Positions 35,526 to 45,130 are shown, counted from the stretch's first letter. The stretch is DNA of 64,000 nt from Iodobacter violaceini (GCF_011601265.1 NZ_JAAOLX010000008.1:124001-188000), one strand, 5' to 3'. The notes: generated by a model from the letters alone, not told the origin. Numbers and translations are program-made.

Positions 35526-35573
35526 CGCCCCCTCTTAAGTGAGGCGCAGCAACATTCTAACGCTTTATAGAGC

Positions 35574-35658
35574 GCCCAGGTGGCGGAATTGGTAGACGCG
35601 CATGGTTCAGGTCCATGTGCCTTCGGGTGTGGAGGTTCGAGTCCTCTCCTGGGCACCA
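35574..35658 (+). tRNA. tRNA-Leu(CAG)
   Basis: 85-nt class II tRNA with encoded CCA. The anticodon stem CATGG/CCATG closes loop TTCAGGT with anticodon CAG at 35608-35610. The acceptor stem is GCCCAGG/CCTGGGC; its seventh pair (G-C) differs from the three copies downstream (A-T), a compensated change. Long variable arm GTGCCTTCGGGTGT and T-loop GTTCGAGTC are intact. Confidence 0.98.
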
Positions 35659-35704
35659 CGTTCTATAGAATCACTTATGATGTATTAAAATGTACTTAAG
35701 TAAT

Positions 35705-35789
35705 GCCCAGATGGCGGAATTGGTAGACGCGCATGGTTCAGGTCCATGTGCCTTCGGGTGTGGAGGTTCGAGTCCTCTTCTGGGCACCA
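35705..35789 (+). tRNA. tRNA-Leu(CAG)
   Basis: 85-nt tRNA, second of four tandem copies; acceptor stem GCCCAGA/TCTGGGC, anticodon CAG, encoded CCA. Identical to copies three and four. Spacer to the preceding copy is 46 bp. Confidence 0.98.
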
Positions 35790-35830
35790 TTACTTAATGC
35801 AGGTATTATCCGGAAAGCAGTTTATGTATT

Positions 35831-35915
35831 GCCCAGATGGCGGAATTGGTAGACGCGCATGGTTCAGGTCCATGTGCCTTCGGGTGTGGAGGTTCGAGTC
35901 CTCTTCTGGGCACCA
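35831..35915 (+). tRNA. tRNA-Leu(CAG)
   Basis: 85-nt tRNA, third copy, identical to the second and fourth; anticodon CAG, encoded CCA. Spacer to the preceding copy is 41 bp and unrelated in sequence to the other spacers. Confidence 0.98.
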
Positions 35916-35985
35916 GTAATATGTTGTAAATGGGTCTGCTTTATAAATGACCCAGCAGTAAATTGTAAGCTTTGCTTCAGGCATT

Positions 35986-36070
35986 GCCCAGATGGCGGAA
36001 TTGGTAGACGCGCATGGTTCAGGTCCATGTGCCTTCGGGTGTGGAGGTTCGAGTCCTCTTCTGGGCACCA
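35986..36070 (+). tRNA. tRNA-Leu(CAG)
   Basis: 85-nt tRNA, fourth copy, identical to the second and third; anticodon CAG, encoded CCA. Spacer to the preceding copy is 70 bp. A terminator lies about 100 bp downstream. Confidence 0.98.
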
Positions 36071-36167
36071 GCAAGACCAGACAATTACTTAGCTTTAATA
36101 GCTCAGGAATTCTGGAAAAACATTCAGGCATTTTACTGGCAAGCTCAAAACCTGCCGGTAGCAAAAC

Positions 36168-36192
36168 AACCCAGCCAGACTGGGTTTTTTTT
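36168..36192 (+). terminator. Terminator of the tRNA-Leu cluster
   Basis: A 7-bp stem (AACCCAG with CTGGGTT) around CCAGA, followed by a T-run of eight. Confidence 0.8.
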
Positions 36193-36339
36193 ACGTCTGC
36201 CAACCCCTCTCTGCCCTATCCCTCGTACCCGGCAACCAGTTGGCGCTCAAAACCCCTTCTTTACATCCATTACGCTCACGCTTTCCCCATAATCAGGTAA
36301 TGGTTAATATACACGTCAATTTCCTCTTGCCAAACTACG

Positions 36340-37986
36340 ATGACCGACTTAATTAGCAACGCCCGGGCGCTTATCGCTGATGATGCGCCAACTGTTCGTC
36401 AGTCCTTACGCATGACACTTGCGCAAGTGGGCATCACCCGCGTAGACACTTCCAGCAGCGTAGGGGAAACCCGCCGCCGGCTGCGCAATGCTGAATACGA
36501 CGTTATTTTGTGTGATTACGATTTTGGCGAAGGCATGAACGGCCAGGAGCTGCTTGAAGAAATCCGCAGAAATGGCGAGCTGCCACTCAGCACAGTGTGG
36601 TTTATGATCACCGCAGAAGCCTCTTATGAAAAAGTGGTGGCCGTTGCCGAAGTTGGCCCTGACGACTACCTGATCAAACCTTTTTCAGGGTCTCAGCTGA
36701 TAGACAGGCTCAATATTGCATGGAAAAAAAAGAAAGCCCTGCAGGTTATTTATGACTGCATCGCAGAAGACAATATGCAGGGTGCCATTGAAGCCGCCCG
36801 CGGCCTTCTGGCCAAACCCGAAGTCCCTTATAAATCAGATCTTCTGCGCCTGCTGTCCACTCTTTTACTGGAAACAAATCAGCTGGAAGAAGCACGCATT
36901 TTATTCGAAGAAATTCTGGCCAGCCGCCTTGTTCCATGGGCAAAGCTGGGGCTGGCCAAGGTTTACAATAAACAGGGCAATAAAACCAAAGCCGATCAGC
37001 TGTTGCAGGCATCTATTGTGCAGCACAGCCAATACGTTGACGCCTACGAAGAGCTGGCAAATATGTATATGAACGAAGGCCGCCTCGACGAAGCCATGGT
37101 GGTCTTTGATAAATGCCTAGCGATTACACCCAACAATATTAATCGCCTGCAAAAAGCAGGCAATTTAGCCAATATGCTGGGAGACAGCGCCAAGGCCAAG
37201 ACACTCTTAAGCCGGGCGGTAAACTGTGGGGGCAACTCCACCGCCCTTTCTGCCAACACCATTTTACAGCTGGCAATTGCAGCAAAAATAGAAGATTCAC
37301 TTGCTGATGCCGAAAAATACCTGCGTATGGTTCAGGAAAGAGTACGTAAAGACGATTCCCACCAGAACAGAATATCCGCACAGCTTGCCTCGGCTATTTT
37401 TAGCGGCAAAACAGAAGACCTCAGCAAAATAGAAACCGCAATGACAGATGACGACTTCAGTATGGAGCTGGCCATCAGTTTTATCATGACCGCGCATTTA
37501 ATTTGCCCGCCAAGCAACGAAACTGAAACCGCCAACAGCAGCGCCCCGCCCTACCGCTGGCTGTCTATCCTCTCCAAACGCTTTGTGACGACCAAAAATA
37601 TGTCCGGCATACTGGAAAGCACGGCCAATCAAAGACCTGCGTGGAAGCAATTTATTCAGACCACAGGCCAGGAAATCACCGATGTAAATAATACGGGCGT
37701 GCAACTTATGCTGAAATCGCGCTTTGATGAAGCGGTTGCCTTGCTCGTCCCGGAGGCACAAAACACCCGCAACTCGCGCCTCACCCTGTCTGCAGCCCAC
37801 GCCAGTGTTAAATACCTGAAAGCTGATGCCCCAGCCGAAATGCGGCCAGCACTGCTAAAAACCGCCAACGAGCTCATCAGCAGGCTACGCGGGCATGTTG
37901 ATGAAAGTGTTTATCTCAGCCTGCGCAATGATCTGGATGAATTACTCAGCCCGCCCGAAAAGCCCGGCAAAGAAACCACCGAATAG
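36340..37986 (+). CDS. Response regulator with TPR-like C-terminal region
   Basis: A 548-residue protein. The receiver domain (about 8-125) has the acidic pair Asp14/Asp15, phosphoacceptor Asp59 (VILCDYDFGEG), Thr91 and Lys113 (YLIKPF). The remainder (about 135-540) is helical TPR-type repeat, clearest near DAYEELANMYMNEGRLDEAM and LARILFEEILASR-type segments. There is no DNA-binding, GGDEF or EAL output, so it probably acts by protein contact, as in VieB-like REC-TPR proteins. No cognate kinase is adjacent. RBS is weak. Confidence 0.85.
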   Translation: MTDLISNARALIADDAPTVRQSLRMTLAQVGITRVDTSSSVGETRRRLRNAEYDVILCDYDFGEGMNGQELLEEIRRNGELPLSTVWFMITAEASYEKVVAVAEVGPDDYLIKPFSGSQLIDRLNIAWKKKKALQVIYDCIAEDNMQGAIEAARGLLAKPEVPYKSDLLRLLSTLLLETNQLEEARILFEEILASRLVPWAKLGLAKVYNKQGNKTKADQLLQASIVQHSQYVDAYEELANMYMNEGRLDEAMVVFDKCLAITPNNINRLQKAGNLANMLGDSAKAKTLLSRAVNCGGNSTALSANTILQLAIAAKIEDSLADAEKYLRMVQERVRKDDSHQNRISAQLASAIFSGKTEDLSKIETAMTDDDFSMELAISFIMTAHLICPPSNETETANSSAPPYRWLSILSKRFVTTKNMSGILESTANQRPAWKQFIQTTGQEITDVNNTGVQLMLKSRFDEAVALLVPEAQNTRNSRLTLSAAHASVKYLKADAPAEMRPALLKTANELISRLRGHVDESVYLSLRNDLDELLSPPEKPGKETTE

Positions 37987-38090
37987 GGCGTAAAAACCCT
38001 CAATATCAGGGCATTTCAAACCATTGATGGACTCGTTTACCTATATCTATATAATTAAGACATGTTTAATTACTATAGATATTGATAAAC

Positions 38091-39218
38091 ATGAGTGAAA
38101 AAAGCGCGCCCGACTGGCACTTTCAGCGCCCGGAACTGGCTGACTACTACCTTAAAAGCTTTGCATTAAAGCTCAGCAACAGCCGGGCACTGTTTGCACG
38201 GCGACGCATGGGAAAAACCGAATTTTTACTTCAAGATCTTGCCCCGCTGGCCAGCAGGCAAGGCTATCGGGTGATTTATATTAATTTATGGGAGTGCCGG
38301 GACAACACCAGCGAGGGCGTTGCAACGGCCGTGATTCACAGCCTGCAAAACAGCGACGGCTTACTTGACCGCCTGAAAAAAATAAGCAGCAAAAAAATTG
38401 GCTCCATCAAGCTCAACGCCAAAAGCCCGCTGGCCGAAGGCAGCCTGGAAACCCGTTTTGAGAGCGACGCGGCCACGTCCAGCCTGATCAGTAAAATGTG
38501 GCAAAAAATAGACCAAACCTATGACACCATTTTACTGCTTATCGACGAGGCGCAAATTTTAGCCAGCGCCAGCAACAACGATTTAGCCGCAGCGCTGCGC
38601 GCCGGGCTGGATATTCGCAAGCAGAGAATTCACGTGATATTTACAGGCAGCAGCGAGCACACTTTGCGTGATATGTTTGCCAAATCCAATCAGCCTTTTT
38701 ACAACTGGGCGCCAGTAGAGCCCTTCCCGCTATTGGATAATTTATTTGTCCAATATATGATCAATGTAAGTAATCATATTCTGGACAGCAACTACCACCT
38801 GAGTATTGAAGACGGCACATCTGCATTTGATCAGCTCAAACAAACCCCCGAATTATTCCGGCGTTTTTTAGAAGAATATTTAATTCGCCCCTTTTATGGC
38901 TGCGAAGCGGCCATAGAAAGAGCACTGGCTAAAACATATACCGATCAGGGCTTTGACAGCCTGTGGAATGAATTACTCCCTGTAGATCAAATCATTCTGC
39001 AATTTATTGCAGCAAGGCAAACAGGATTAAGCAGTAAAAGCACACGGCAAAAACTAGGCGAACACTTAGGACTTGGCGAGCTTGCTAACCACACAGTCAA
39101 TAATGCGCTGGCCCGCTTATTTGAAAAGCAGCATTTATCCAGAGAAGACCGTGGCATATACCGTTTTGAAGATGATCATTTTGAAGAATGGATACAAACC
39201 GAACACCCTTTTTCATAA
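38091..39218 (+). CDS. Orphan AAA-type ATPase
   Basis: A 375-residue P-loop ATPase. Walker A is RRRMGKTEFL (residues 37-46, with Ala at the usual first Gly position) and Walker B is ILLLIDEAQIL (near 150). A sensor-like HVIFTGSSEHTL follows, and a C-terminal winged-helix-type segment (about 305-375). This is like the ATPase_2 / archaeal-type ATPase group (GpRRxGKT). No membrane or nuclease domain. The start is ATG 38091; the preceding TTG at 38082 lacks a better RBS. Its upstream and downstream DNA is AT-rich. Partner and function are unknown; NTPase modules of this kind occur in defence and regulatory systems, but nothing here shows which. Confidence 0.7.
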   Translation: MSEKSAPDWHFQRPELADYYLKSFALKLSNSRALFARRRMGKTEFLLQDLAPLASRQGYRVIYINLWECRDNTSEGVATAVIHSLQNSDGLLDRLKKISSKKIGSIKLNAKSPLAEGSLETRFESDAATSSLISKMWQKIDQTYDTILLLIDEAQILASASNNDLAAALRAGLDIRKQRIHVIFTGSSEHTLRDMFAKSNQPFYNWAPVEPFPLLDNLFVQYMINVSNHILDSNYHLSIEDGTSAFDQLKQTPELFRRFLEEYLIRPFYGCEAAIERALAKTYTDQGFDSLWNELLPVDQIILQFIAARQTGLSSKSTRQKLGEHLGLGELANHTVNNALARLFEKQHLSREDRGIYRFEDDHFEEWIQTEHPFS

Positions 39219-39708
39219 AATAAAAAGACTGAACGGCATATTTTTTTACACATTACACAGGGGACTGCCGCGCAAACGGGCAATCCCCTCTTATATAAAA
39301 TACTTACAAAAAAATAAAACAATTATTTTAATTGAGAAAAGACTCAAAAAAAAACACCCCTCAATCTAAAATAATCTATTGCAAGAATAACGATGACGCG
39401 CAACAAAAATTCACATACACACCTGATTAAGCAATAAAACAACCAACAGTCAAAACAAACGGCTACTTCAAATTAAAAACCACACCCCCATGCCTGACCA
39501 CAGCAAATACAGAAAAATTAATTCTTACTAAAAAACTTTCTGAAAATTTAAAAAGACAATCTGCCCCTCCTGCGGAAAAACACATAATTTATTAAAAATA
39601 CAACACAAAACCATGCATTTTTTATTTCATGCAAAAAACGAATAGAAATAAATACTAATCTATTTAAAAATACCTAACATAATGTTTACAGAACAACCGG
39701 GGACAGCC
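39219..39708. other. AT-rich intergenic region
   Basis: 490 bases, notably richer in A and T than neighbouring genes, without a supported gene. A GGGGA...TCCCC hairpin at 39260-39288 (one internal mismatch) may end the ATPase transcript, though it has no clear T-run. The right part should hold the promoter of the chemoreceptor. Confidence 0.5.
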
Positions 39709-41316
39709 ATGTCTTTACGCTTACGCTTAATCCTGATGAGTGCTTTGGGAATTATTGCCATAATGATTACCAGCCTGATTGGGCTCAATGGCATTTACCA
39801 GGCAAACCAGACCATGAATAGTATTTACCAGGACCGCGTTGTGCCATTACGCGATCTTAAAAGCGTAGCAGATCTCTACGCGGTGAATATTGTGGATACA
39901 AGCCATAAAGTGCGAAATGGCAGCCTGACCGCAGAACAGGGCATTGCCCTGATCAATACAGCAGAAGCAGGAATCAGCCGTGACTGGGGCAATTATATGG
40001 CCAGTAAAATGGATGACAAAGAAAGCAGCCTCGCGCATGAAAATGAGCAGCGGATGAAACTGGCCAATCAGGTCAGCGGCAAACTTAAGCAAGCGATGCA
40101 AAACAAAGACACGGGCGCATTAGATCAATTGGTTGTTCGTGAAATGTATCCGGCAATAGAGCCGGTATCCGACAAAATATCGGAGCTCATCACCTTGCAG
40201 CTTGATGTGGCCAAACAAGATCACGAGACATCTGAGCAGGCCTATCTGTCCACCCGCACGTATAACATCTTGCTGCTTGCCGCAATCACCCTCATCCTGG
40301 TTGTGATATCAGCATGGCTGATCCGTGATATCAGCCATGCTGTACGCAGCACCACGCTCTTTGCCAGCATCATTGCCTCAGGCGATTTAAGCAAAGACAA
40401 GCCCAGTTCAAGCAAAGACGAGCTGGGCGCATTACTCGACAGCCTTGGAAATATGCAGAGCAGTCTGCGAAGCGCCGTACAGGAAATCGCCAAAAGCTCC
40501 AAAGCCATCGGCAGTGCATCGAATGAGCTAAGCCAGGGCAGCACACAAACATCATCGGCCATTGATTTACAGAATCAGGCCTCCGCTTCTTTGGCCTCCT
40601 CTGTTGAAGAAATGACCGTCAGCGTATCCATCATCACTGATAACTCAGAAGAAGTAAGTGCATCAACCAATATTGCACTGGCTGCCACCCACACCAGCAG
40701 TGAAGTGATTCAGTCCACGCAAACCGCACTATCACAAATGAGCGACACCATAGGCTCGGCAACGCAGCGCATTCTTCAGTTGCAGGACCGCTCTAACGCA
40801 GTAGGCCAGATTGCGCGGGTTATTCGCGATATTGCAGACCAGACCAATTTACTGGCGCTGAATGCGGCTATCGAAGCCGCACGCGCCGGAGACATGGGCC
40901 GGGGCTTTGCAGTTGTTGCGGACGAAGTCAGAAAACTAGCCGAACGCACAACCCAATCCACGCTGGAAATCAATGAGACCATTAATGCCATTCAGACAGG
41001 CACCACCGAAGCCGCAACTATCATGAATCAGGCTCTTAGCGAAGTGCAGATTGGGGTGCAGCACGCAGGCGAGGCCGCTCAATCAGTGCAAAACAGCCAT
41101 GATGCGGCCCAATCCGTCCACACCGCCATTCATGCCATCGTGGATTCACTGCGCGAACAGCGTCAGGTCTGCAATCTGATCAGCCAGAATATCGAGCGTA
41201 TTGCGCAGGCCAGTGAAGAAAACAATCTTGCGGTACAAGCCAACACGGACACCGCACTGGAGCTCGATAAACAAGCGCTGATGCTTAATACAGTGGTTGC
41301 CCGCTTCAACCTGTAA
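39709..41316 (+). CDS. Methyl-accepting chemotaxis protein, four-helix-bundle sensor
   Basis: A 535-residue chemoreceptor. It has an N-terminal transmembrane helix (about 8-30), a periplasmic four-helix-bundle domain (about 31-180, with [20 protein letters not shown]), a second helix near 183-205 ([20 protein letters not shown]), HAMP, and the signalling hairpin [20 protein letters not shown] followed by [23 protein letters not shown] 39709 (MSLRLRL) has GGGGA at 6 bp; an ATG 27 bp upstream has none. No CheR-binding pentapeptide. Ligand unknown. Confidence 0.93.
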   Translation: MSLRLRLILMSALGIIAIMITSLIGLNGIYQANQTMNSIYQDRVVPLRDLKSVADLYAVNIVDTSHKVRNGSLTAEQGIALINTAEAGISRDWGNYMASKMDDKESSLAHENEQRMKLANQVSGKLKQAMQNKDTGALDQLVVREMYPAIEPVSDKISELITLQLDVAKQDHETSEQAYLSTRTYNILLLAAITLILVVISAWLIRDISHAVRSTTLFASIIASGDLSKDKPSSSKDELGALLDSLGNMQSSLRSAVQEIAKSSKAIGSASNELSQGSTQTSSAIDLQNQASASLASSVEEMTVSVSIITDNSEEVSASTNIALAATHTSSEVIQSTQTALSQMSDTIGSATQRILQLQDRSNAVGQIARVIRDIADQTNLLALNAAIEAARAGDMGRGFAVVADEVRKLAERTTQSTLEINETINAIQTGTTEAATIMNQALSEVQIGVQHAGEAAQSVQNSHDAAQSVHTAIHAIVDSLREQRQVCNLISQNIERIAQASEENNLAVQANTDTALELDKQALMLNTVVARFNL

Positions 41317-41348
41317 GCTTTTAACCTAAAATAAATCTAAAGATTCAC

Positions 41349-41390
41349 GCTCATAAAAAGAGACCGCCTCAGCGGTCTCTTTTTATGAGC
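41349..41390. terminator. Long perfect-stem terminator
   Basis: A 19-bp perfect stem (41349-41367 with 41372-41390) around CTCA. The arms carry AAAAAGAGACCGC and GCGGTCTCTTTTT. It lies between the convergent chemoreceptor and ankyrin genes. Confidence 0.9.
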
Positions 41391-41482
41391 AACAGCTCCT
41401 GCCGTTGCAGGTAAATTAAATAGATATTTTTGCAAAAAGCACCGCAACAGATTTGCTGCGTTTTGATTGGCAGGGTGGCCAT

Positions 41483-42460
41483 TTACTTTGCAGCATGACG
41501 ATCGGCCCATTCGCTCAGTAAATCGTACAAACGATGCTGATTTAATTCGAGCGCCAATGAACAAGCGGACTCACCACGCTGATTGCGTAAATAGGGGTCG
41601 GCGCCGTGTTCAGCAAGCCAGAGCGCCGCGCTCACTTTTTTGTTCACCGCCGCCTTATGCAGCGCCGTCCAGCCCTCCTTACACTGAGTGTGAACAGCCA
41701 GCATGCCGCACTTTGCAACAAGCAGTTTCATCACCGCAACATGATCACCAGCCGCCGCCTGCATCAGTGGCGTAATCCCTTTACTGCTCGTTTGCTGCGG
41801 ATTTAAATCATAAGTCATTAAGAGCGCAACAAGATCGGCATTGCCGTTCAGCGCAGCCCAATGCAGCAAAGTATATCCATAGCAATCTGTAACCAAGAGA
41901 TTGGCATTGAGCTCAATCAGTTCAACGACGATATCAAGTCTTCCGGCAAAACAGGCGTGCATGACGGGCGTCCAGCCCGCATCGTCTGCCAGCTCAACGG
42001 GCATTCCCGCACGGACAAATTGCGGCAGCAAGTTATAGTGGCGTTGCTCAATAGCCTGATGCAAGCCTTCGGAACTTACACCAAACCCATATTGAGCCAG
42101 AATAGCCTGGGCATCCCTGCGTATTTGAGCTTGCAGAGCGGCCTTAGACAGAGGATAAGCCTTTGCCTCCGGATTAACCTTGGCTTCAGGGATATCGCCC
42201 CATAACTCCAGCGTTTTCTTAGGAACGGCATCGAGTGCAACTTGCAGGCGAAAAATCTCCAGAACGATTTCCCCGGGAAATTCATCCTGCTTTTGCTGCC
42301 CCTGGAGCAGTAAATCATTAAAACAAGCATCGAGCTGATCCAGCTCCCAGCTATTCATTATTTGCGCTAAAACGCTTGGATAACGCGCCTCCAGCTGAAT
42401 GGGAAAGTGCTCCGGACTTATATTTTTTCTGAGTTGGTCAATGAGAAACTGGGCATTCAT
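41483..42460 (-). CDS. Ankyrin-repeat protein
   Basis: A 325-residue protein without signal peptide. The first half (about 1-150) is helical and not recognised. The second half holds four to five ankyrin repeats, for example GWTPVMHACFAGRLDIVVEL, GYTLLHWAALNGNADLVALL, GITPLMQAAAGDHVAVMKLL and GWTALHKAAVNKKVSAALWL. Such repeats mediate protein contacts; partners are unknown. ATG 42460 (MNAQFLIDQL) is preferred over 42472. Confidence 0.85.
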   Translation of the reverse strand: MNAQFLIDQLRKNISPEHFPIQLEARYPSVLAQIMNSWELDQLDACFNDLLLQGQQKQDEFPGEIVLEIFRLQVALDAVPKKTLELWGDIPEAKVNPEAKAYPLSKAALQAQIRRDAQAILAQYGFGVSSEGLHQAIEQRHYNLLPQFVRAGMPVELADDAGWTPVMHACFAGRLDIVVELIELNANLLVTDCYGYTLLHWAALNGNADLVALLMTYDLNPQQTSSKGITPLMQAAAGDHVAVMKLLVAKCGMLAVHTQCKEGWTALHKAAVNKKVSAALWLAEHGADPYLRNQRGESACSLALELNQHRLYDLLSEWADRHAAK

Positions 42461-42956
42461 GACACGGCACATTTAATAGTTAACACAACAACATTTAAAC
42501 ATTGATCACGCCATTCTTACGTCAAAATAATACCAGTCAAACTACACAAAGACAGATTGACATTATTTCCTAATATACGAGGGAATAAGCCCTGCAGAGT
42601 GCGGCATAGATTTTCAACCCACGCTGGCAGCTTGTCTCAAGCCAAACAAGGAGAAAGAAGGAGAATAATATGGCCGGCCTGTATTCCGCAGACAGCCAAG
42701 AAGCCAAGAAGCCAAGAAAATGTAAACAAGTGCAGGGCTAATAAATATCCAGATCAGCAAATCAAGGGATGTCCAGCCCCACTCCGGTGACAAAGCCCGC
42801 TTTGCCCTCATCCCTGCGCAAAAATCACACTACCATCATTCAATTCCATCTTTTTTATGATGGTAGCCCAATCGTATTTACGGGCCATGAGATTTTGCTG
42901 ATGCTCAATAAAGAAACAATCACCCATCCTGAACAAACCAACAGAGTGGCTTTAAC
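42461..42956. other. Intergenic region with a possible 23-residue ORF
   Basis: 496 bases between the ankyrin gene start and the ybaK stop. It contains a very short ORF with a strong RBS (42670-42741, listed separately), three copies of an 8-bp AGCCAAGA-type unit inside it, and a 10-bp inverted repeat (CTACCATCAT at 42830-42839 with ATGATGGTAG at 42857-42866) with a T-run in its loop. Confidence 0.5.
42670..42741 (+). CDS. Possible 23-residue small protein
   Basis: ATG at 42670 is preceded by two Shine-Dalgarno-like AAGGAG motifs (the nearer one 7 bp upstream). It opens 23 codons, MAGLYSADSQEAKKPRKCKQ then VQG, with a TAA stop. The second half is basic. The internal AAGAAGCC repeat suggests replication slippage. 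Short and without known relatives to me; it could be chance. Confidence 0.22.
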   Translation: MAGLYSADSQEAKKPRKCKQVQG

Positions 42957-43436
42957 TCACCGGAGTGCGGCTTCAACGATTTGCGCTTTAAGTATTCGCA
43001 TTAATTCAGCGGGGGCCAGCGAAACCAAATAGCCCCTACGCCCGCCGTTAATATAAATCAGCGGCAAATCAAGAATTGTTTTCTCAATATAAATTGGCAT
43101 TTTTTTCTTAGTTCCAAATGGGCTCGTCCCCCCCACCAGAAAGCCGGTATGCCTGTTGGCCACCTCAGGTTTGCACGGTTCAATTTTCTTGCAACCAACC
43201 TGACGCGCCAATTCTTTGGTCGATACTTTGCAATCACCATGCATAAGCACAATCAAAGGTTTTCCTGCTTCGTCTTCCATAATTAAAGTTTTTACTACAC
43301 AGTTTTCTTCAACATCCAGCTCGCGCGCAGACACCTTCGTGCCCCCATGCTCTTCATAGGCATAGAGATGGCTGGCAAAAACCGCCGCCTGTTGCTTTAA
43401 AAACAGGGTTGCAGGGGTTTCAGGAAAATGTCGCAT
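42957..43436 (-). CDS. ybaK: Cys-tRNA(Pro)/Cys-tRNA(Cys) deacylase YbaK
   Basis: Trans-editing enzyme that hydrolyses mischarged Cys-tRNA(Pro). The 159-residue protein has the YbaK/EbsC fold pattern: KTLIMEDEAGKPLIVLMHGD, then KVSTKELARQVGCKKIEPCK, then TGFLVGGTSPFGTKKKMPIY. The Lys in KTLIM (Lys46 in the E. coli protein) is kept. ATG 43436 (MRHFPETPATLFL) is preceded by GGAG; the frame is open 18 codons further. Divergent from selO. Confidence 0.93.
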   Translation of the reverse strand: MRHFPETPATLFLKQQAAVFASHLYAYEEHGGTKVSARELDVEENCVVKTLIMEDEAGKPLIVLMHGDCKVSTKELARQVGCKKIEPCKPEVANRHTGFLVGGTSPFGTKKKMPIYIEKTILDLPLIYINGGRRGYLVSLAPAELMRILKAQIVEAALR

Positions 43437-43572
43437 TTTGGTTTTCTCCAATATTTTTATGTGTGAGCAAGTCATCAGGCAGACTGGCATTTTTCGCTGA
43501 TTTCCCGCCTCAAAACGAGGTGTAAGCGTTATAATACCCGACTAAATTACTCAAGCTTAACGCGGTTAATCC

Positions 43573-45021
43573 ATGACAAAACTTACTTTTGACCAAATTT
43601 TACTCACACCGCGTTTTGGCCGTCTACCCGGACATTTTTACACTCGCATCCAGCCAACGCCTTTGCCTTCCCCATATTTGATTGCATGGAATGCCGAATT
43701 AGCCAATGAGATGGGCCTTGCCAGTGACGCAGAGCAAACAGCCAGCCTCGCGGACTATCTCTGCGGCAATCGCTTACCACAAGGCAGCGAGCCGGTTGCC
43801 AGCGTGTATTCCGGCCATCAGTTTGGCGTCAATGCGGGCCAGCTGGGCGACGGGCGAGCTATTTTGATTGGCGAATATCTGGCGGACAACGGCCAGCACT
43901 GGGAAATGCAGCTTAAGGGTGCGGGCCCTACGCCTTATTCCCGCCGCGCAGATGGCCGGGCCGTACTCAGATCGTCGATTCGTGAATATTTATGCTCTGA
44001 AGCAATGCACGGGCTGGGCATTGCAACCACCCGTGCCTTAGGGATGGCCGGATCAGCTCAGGGCGTATGGCGGGAAAGCATGGAAACCGCCGCAGTTGTA
44101 TTGCGGGTTGCGCCCACTTTTGTGCGCTTTGGTCATTTTGAGCACTATCGCAATGACATTGATTCACTCAGAGAGCTGGCCGATTGGGTGATACAACATC
44201 ACTACCCGGCATGTGCCTCTGCCCCTAATCCTTATGTGGCCCTGCTCGAAAACGTCGCAGAGCGCACTGCTGTCATGATTGCAAAATGGCAGGCCACCGG
44301 CTTTTGCCATGGCGTAATGAATACCGACAACATGTCGATTCTGGGTCTGACGCTTGATTATGGCCCGTTTGGTTTTATGGATGGCTTCGATGCGGGGCAT
44401 ATTTGCAACCACTCTGATGACAGTGGCCGCTACGCTTACCAACAGCAGCCGGAGATGGGCCTGTGGAATCTGCAGGTATTGGCGCAGGCCTTACTTCCTC
44501 TGATGAACAGAGAATCAGCACTGCATGCCCTGCAGCAGTATCAGGGGCATTTTGAAAGCCACTTTGCCGATTTACTGCGCCAGAAGCTGGGCCTGCTTTG
44601 CTGGCAGGAGAGCGACTGGGGGCTGATCACCATACTGTTTGAGCAGATGCATCGCAGCCGCTGCGACTGGACTTACTTCTGGCGCAATCTGCCACAGCAT
44701 GGCGCAAAGCTGCGTGACCACTTTCAGGACAGAGGCGCATTTGATATTTGGTTTGCTGATTATCAGATTCGCCTCAGCACCGAAAACCGTGACCCACACG
44801 AGCGGCAAGCCGCAATGAACCGGGTTAATCCCAAATATGTTTTACGCAACTATCTGGCTGAGATTGCCATCCGCAAGGCAAGAGACGAAGGTGACTTCAA
44901 AGAAATCAAAGCCTTACAGCAATGCCTGATGCATCCCTTTGATGAGCAAACCGATTTTGAACATTATGCAGAGCTGCCGCCAGAGTGGGCGGCACAGATT
45001 GGCGTTTCTTGCTCGTCCTAA
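43573..45021 (+). CDS. selO: Protein adenylyltransferase SelO (YdiU)
   Basis: Pseudokinase-fold enzyme that transfers AMP to protein hydroxyls in redox regulation. The 482-residue protein has the family blocks [70 protein letters not shown] and [12 protein letters not shown]. Length is normal; the eukaryotic selenocysteine is not expected here, and the chain ends GVSCSS. A TATAAT at 43530-43535 may be its -10 element. A 12-bp perfect hairpin follows the stop directly. Confidence 0.95.
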   Translation: MTKLTFDQILLTPRFGRLPGHFYTRIQPTPLPSPYLIAWNAELANEMGLASDAEQTASLADYLCGNRLPQGSEPVASVYSGHQFGVNAGQLGDGRAILIGEYLADNGQHWEMQLKGAGPTPYSRRADGRAVLRSSIREYLCSEAMHGLGIATTRALGMAGSAQGVWRESMETAAVVLRVAPTFVRFGHFEHYRNDIDSLRELADWVIQHHYPACASAPNPYVALLENVAERTAVMIAKWQATGFCHGVMNTDNMSILGLTLDYGPFGFMDGFDAGHICNHSDDSGRYAYQQQPEMGLWNLQVLAQALLPLMNRESALHALQQYQGHFESHFADLLRQKLGLLCWQESDWGLITILFEQMHRSRCDWTYFWRNLPQHGAKLRDHFQDRGAFDIWFADYQIRLSTENRDPHERQAAMNRVNPKYVLRNYLAEIAIRKARDEGDFKEIKALQQCLMHPFDEQTDFEHYAELPPEWAAQIGVSCSS

Positions 45022-45023
45022 AA

Positions 45024-45055
45024 GCAGTAAATATTTTATAAAGAATATTTACTGC
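45024..45055 (+). terminator. Perfect 12-bp hairpin after selO
   Basis: GCAGTAAATATT (45024-45035) pairs perfectly with AATATTTACTGC (45044-45055) around an 8-nt loop, 2 bp after the selO stop. No T-run follows, so it may be a 3'-protecting hairpin rather than a classical terminator. Confidence 0.5.
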
Positions 45056-45130
45056 AATACAGCTGAAATCAAAACAGGTTAGGGCCTTTTTGGGGCATAA
45101 TCGCGCCGTCATCACTCATTTACCCCTACC

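Noticed and set aside
35438-35659. N-terminal extension of the rnr frame into the first tRNA
   Set aside because: The extra codons are the reverse complement of tRNA-Leu and its promoter, and the downstream ATG has a much better AGGAGG.
42769-43032. 87-codon plus-strand frame overlapping the 3' end of ybaK
   Set aside because: It runs antisense into a conserved gene, without family content.
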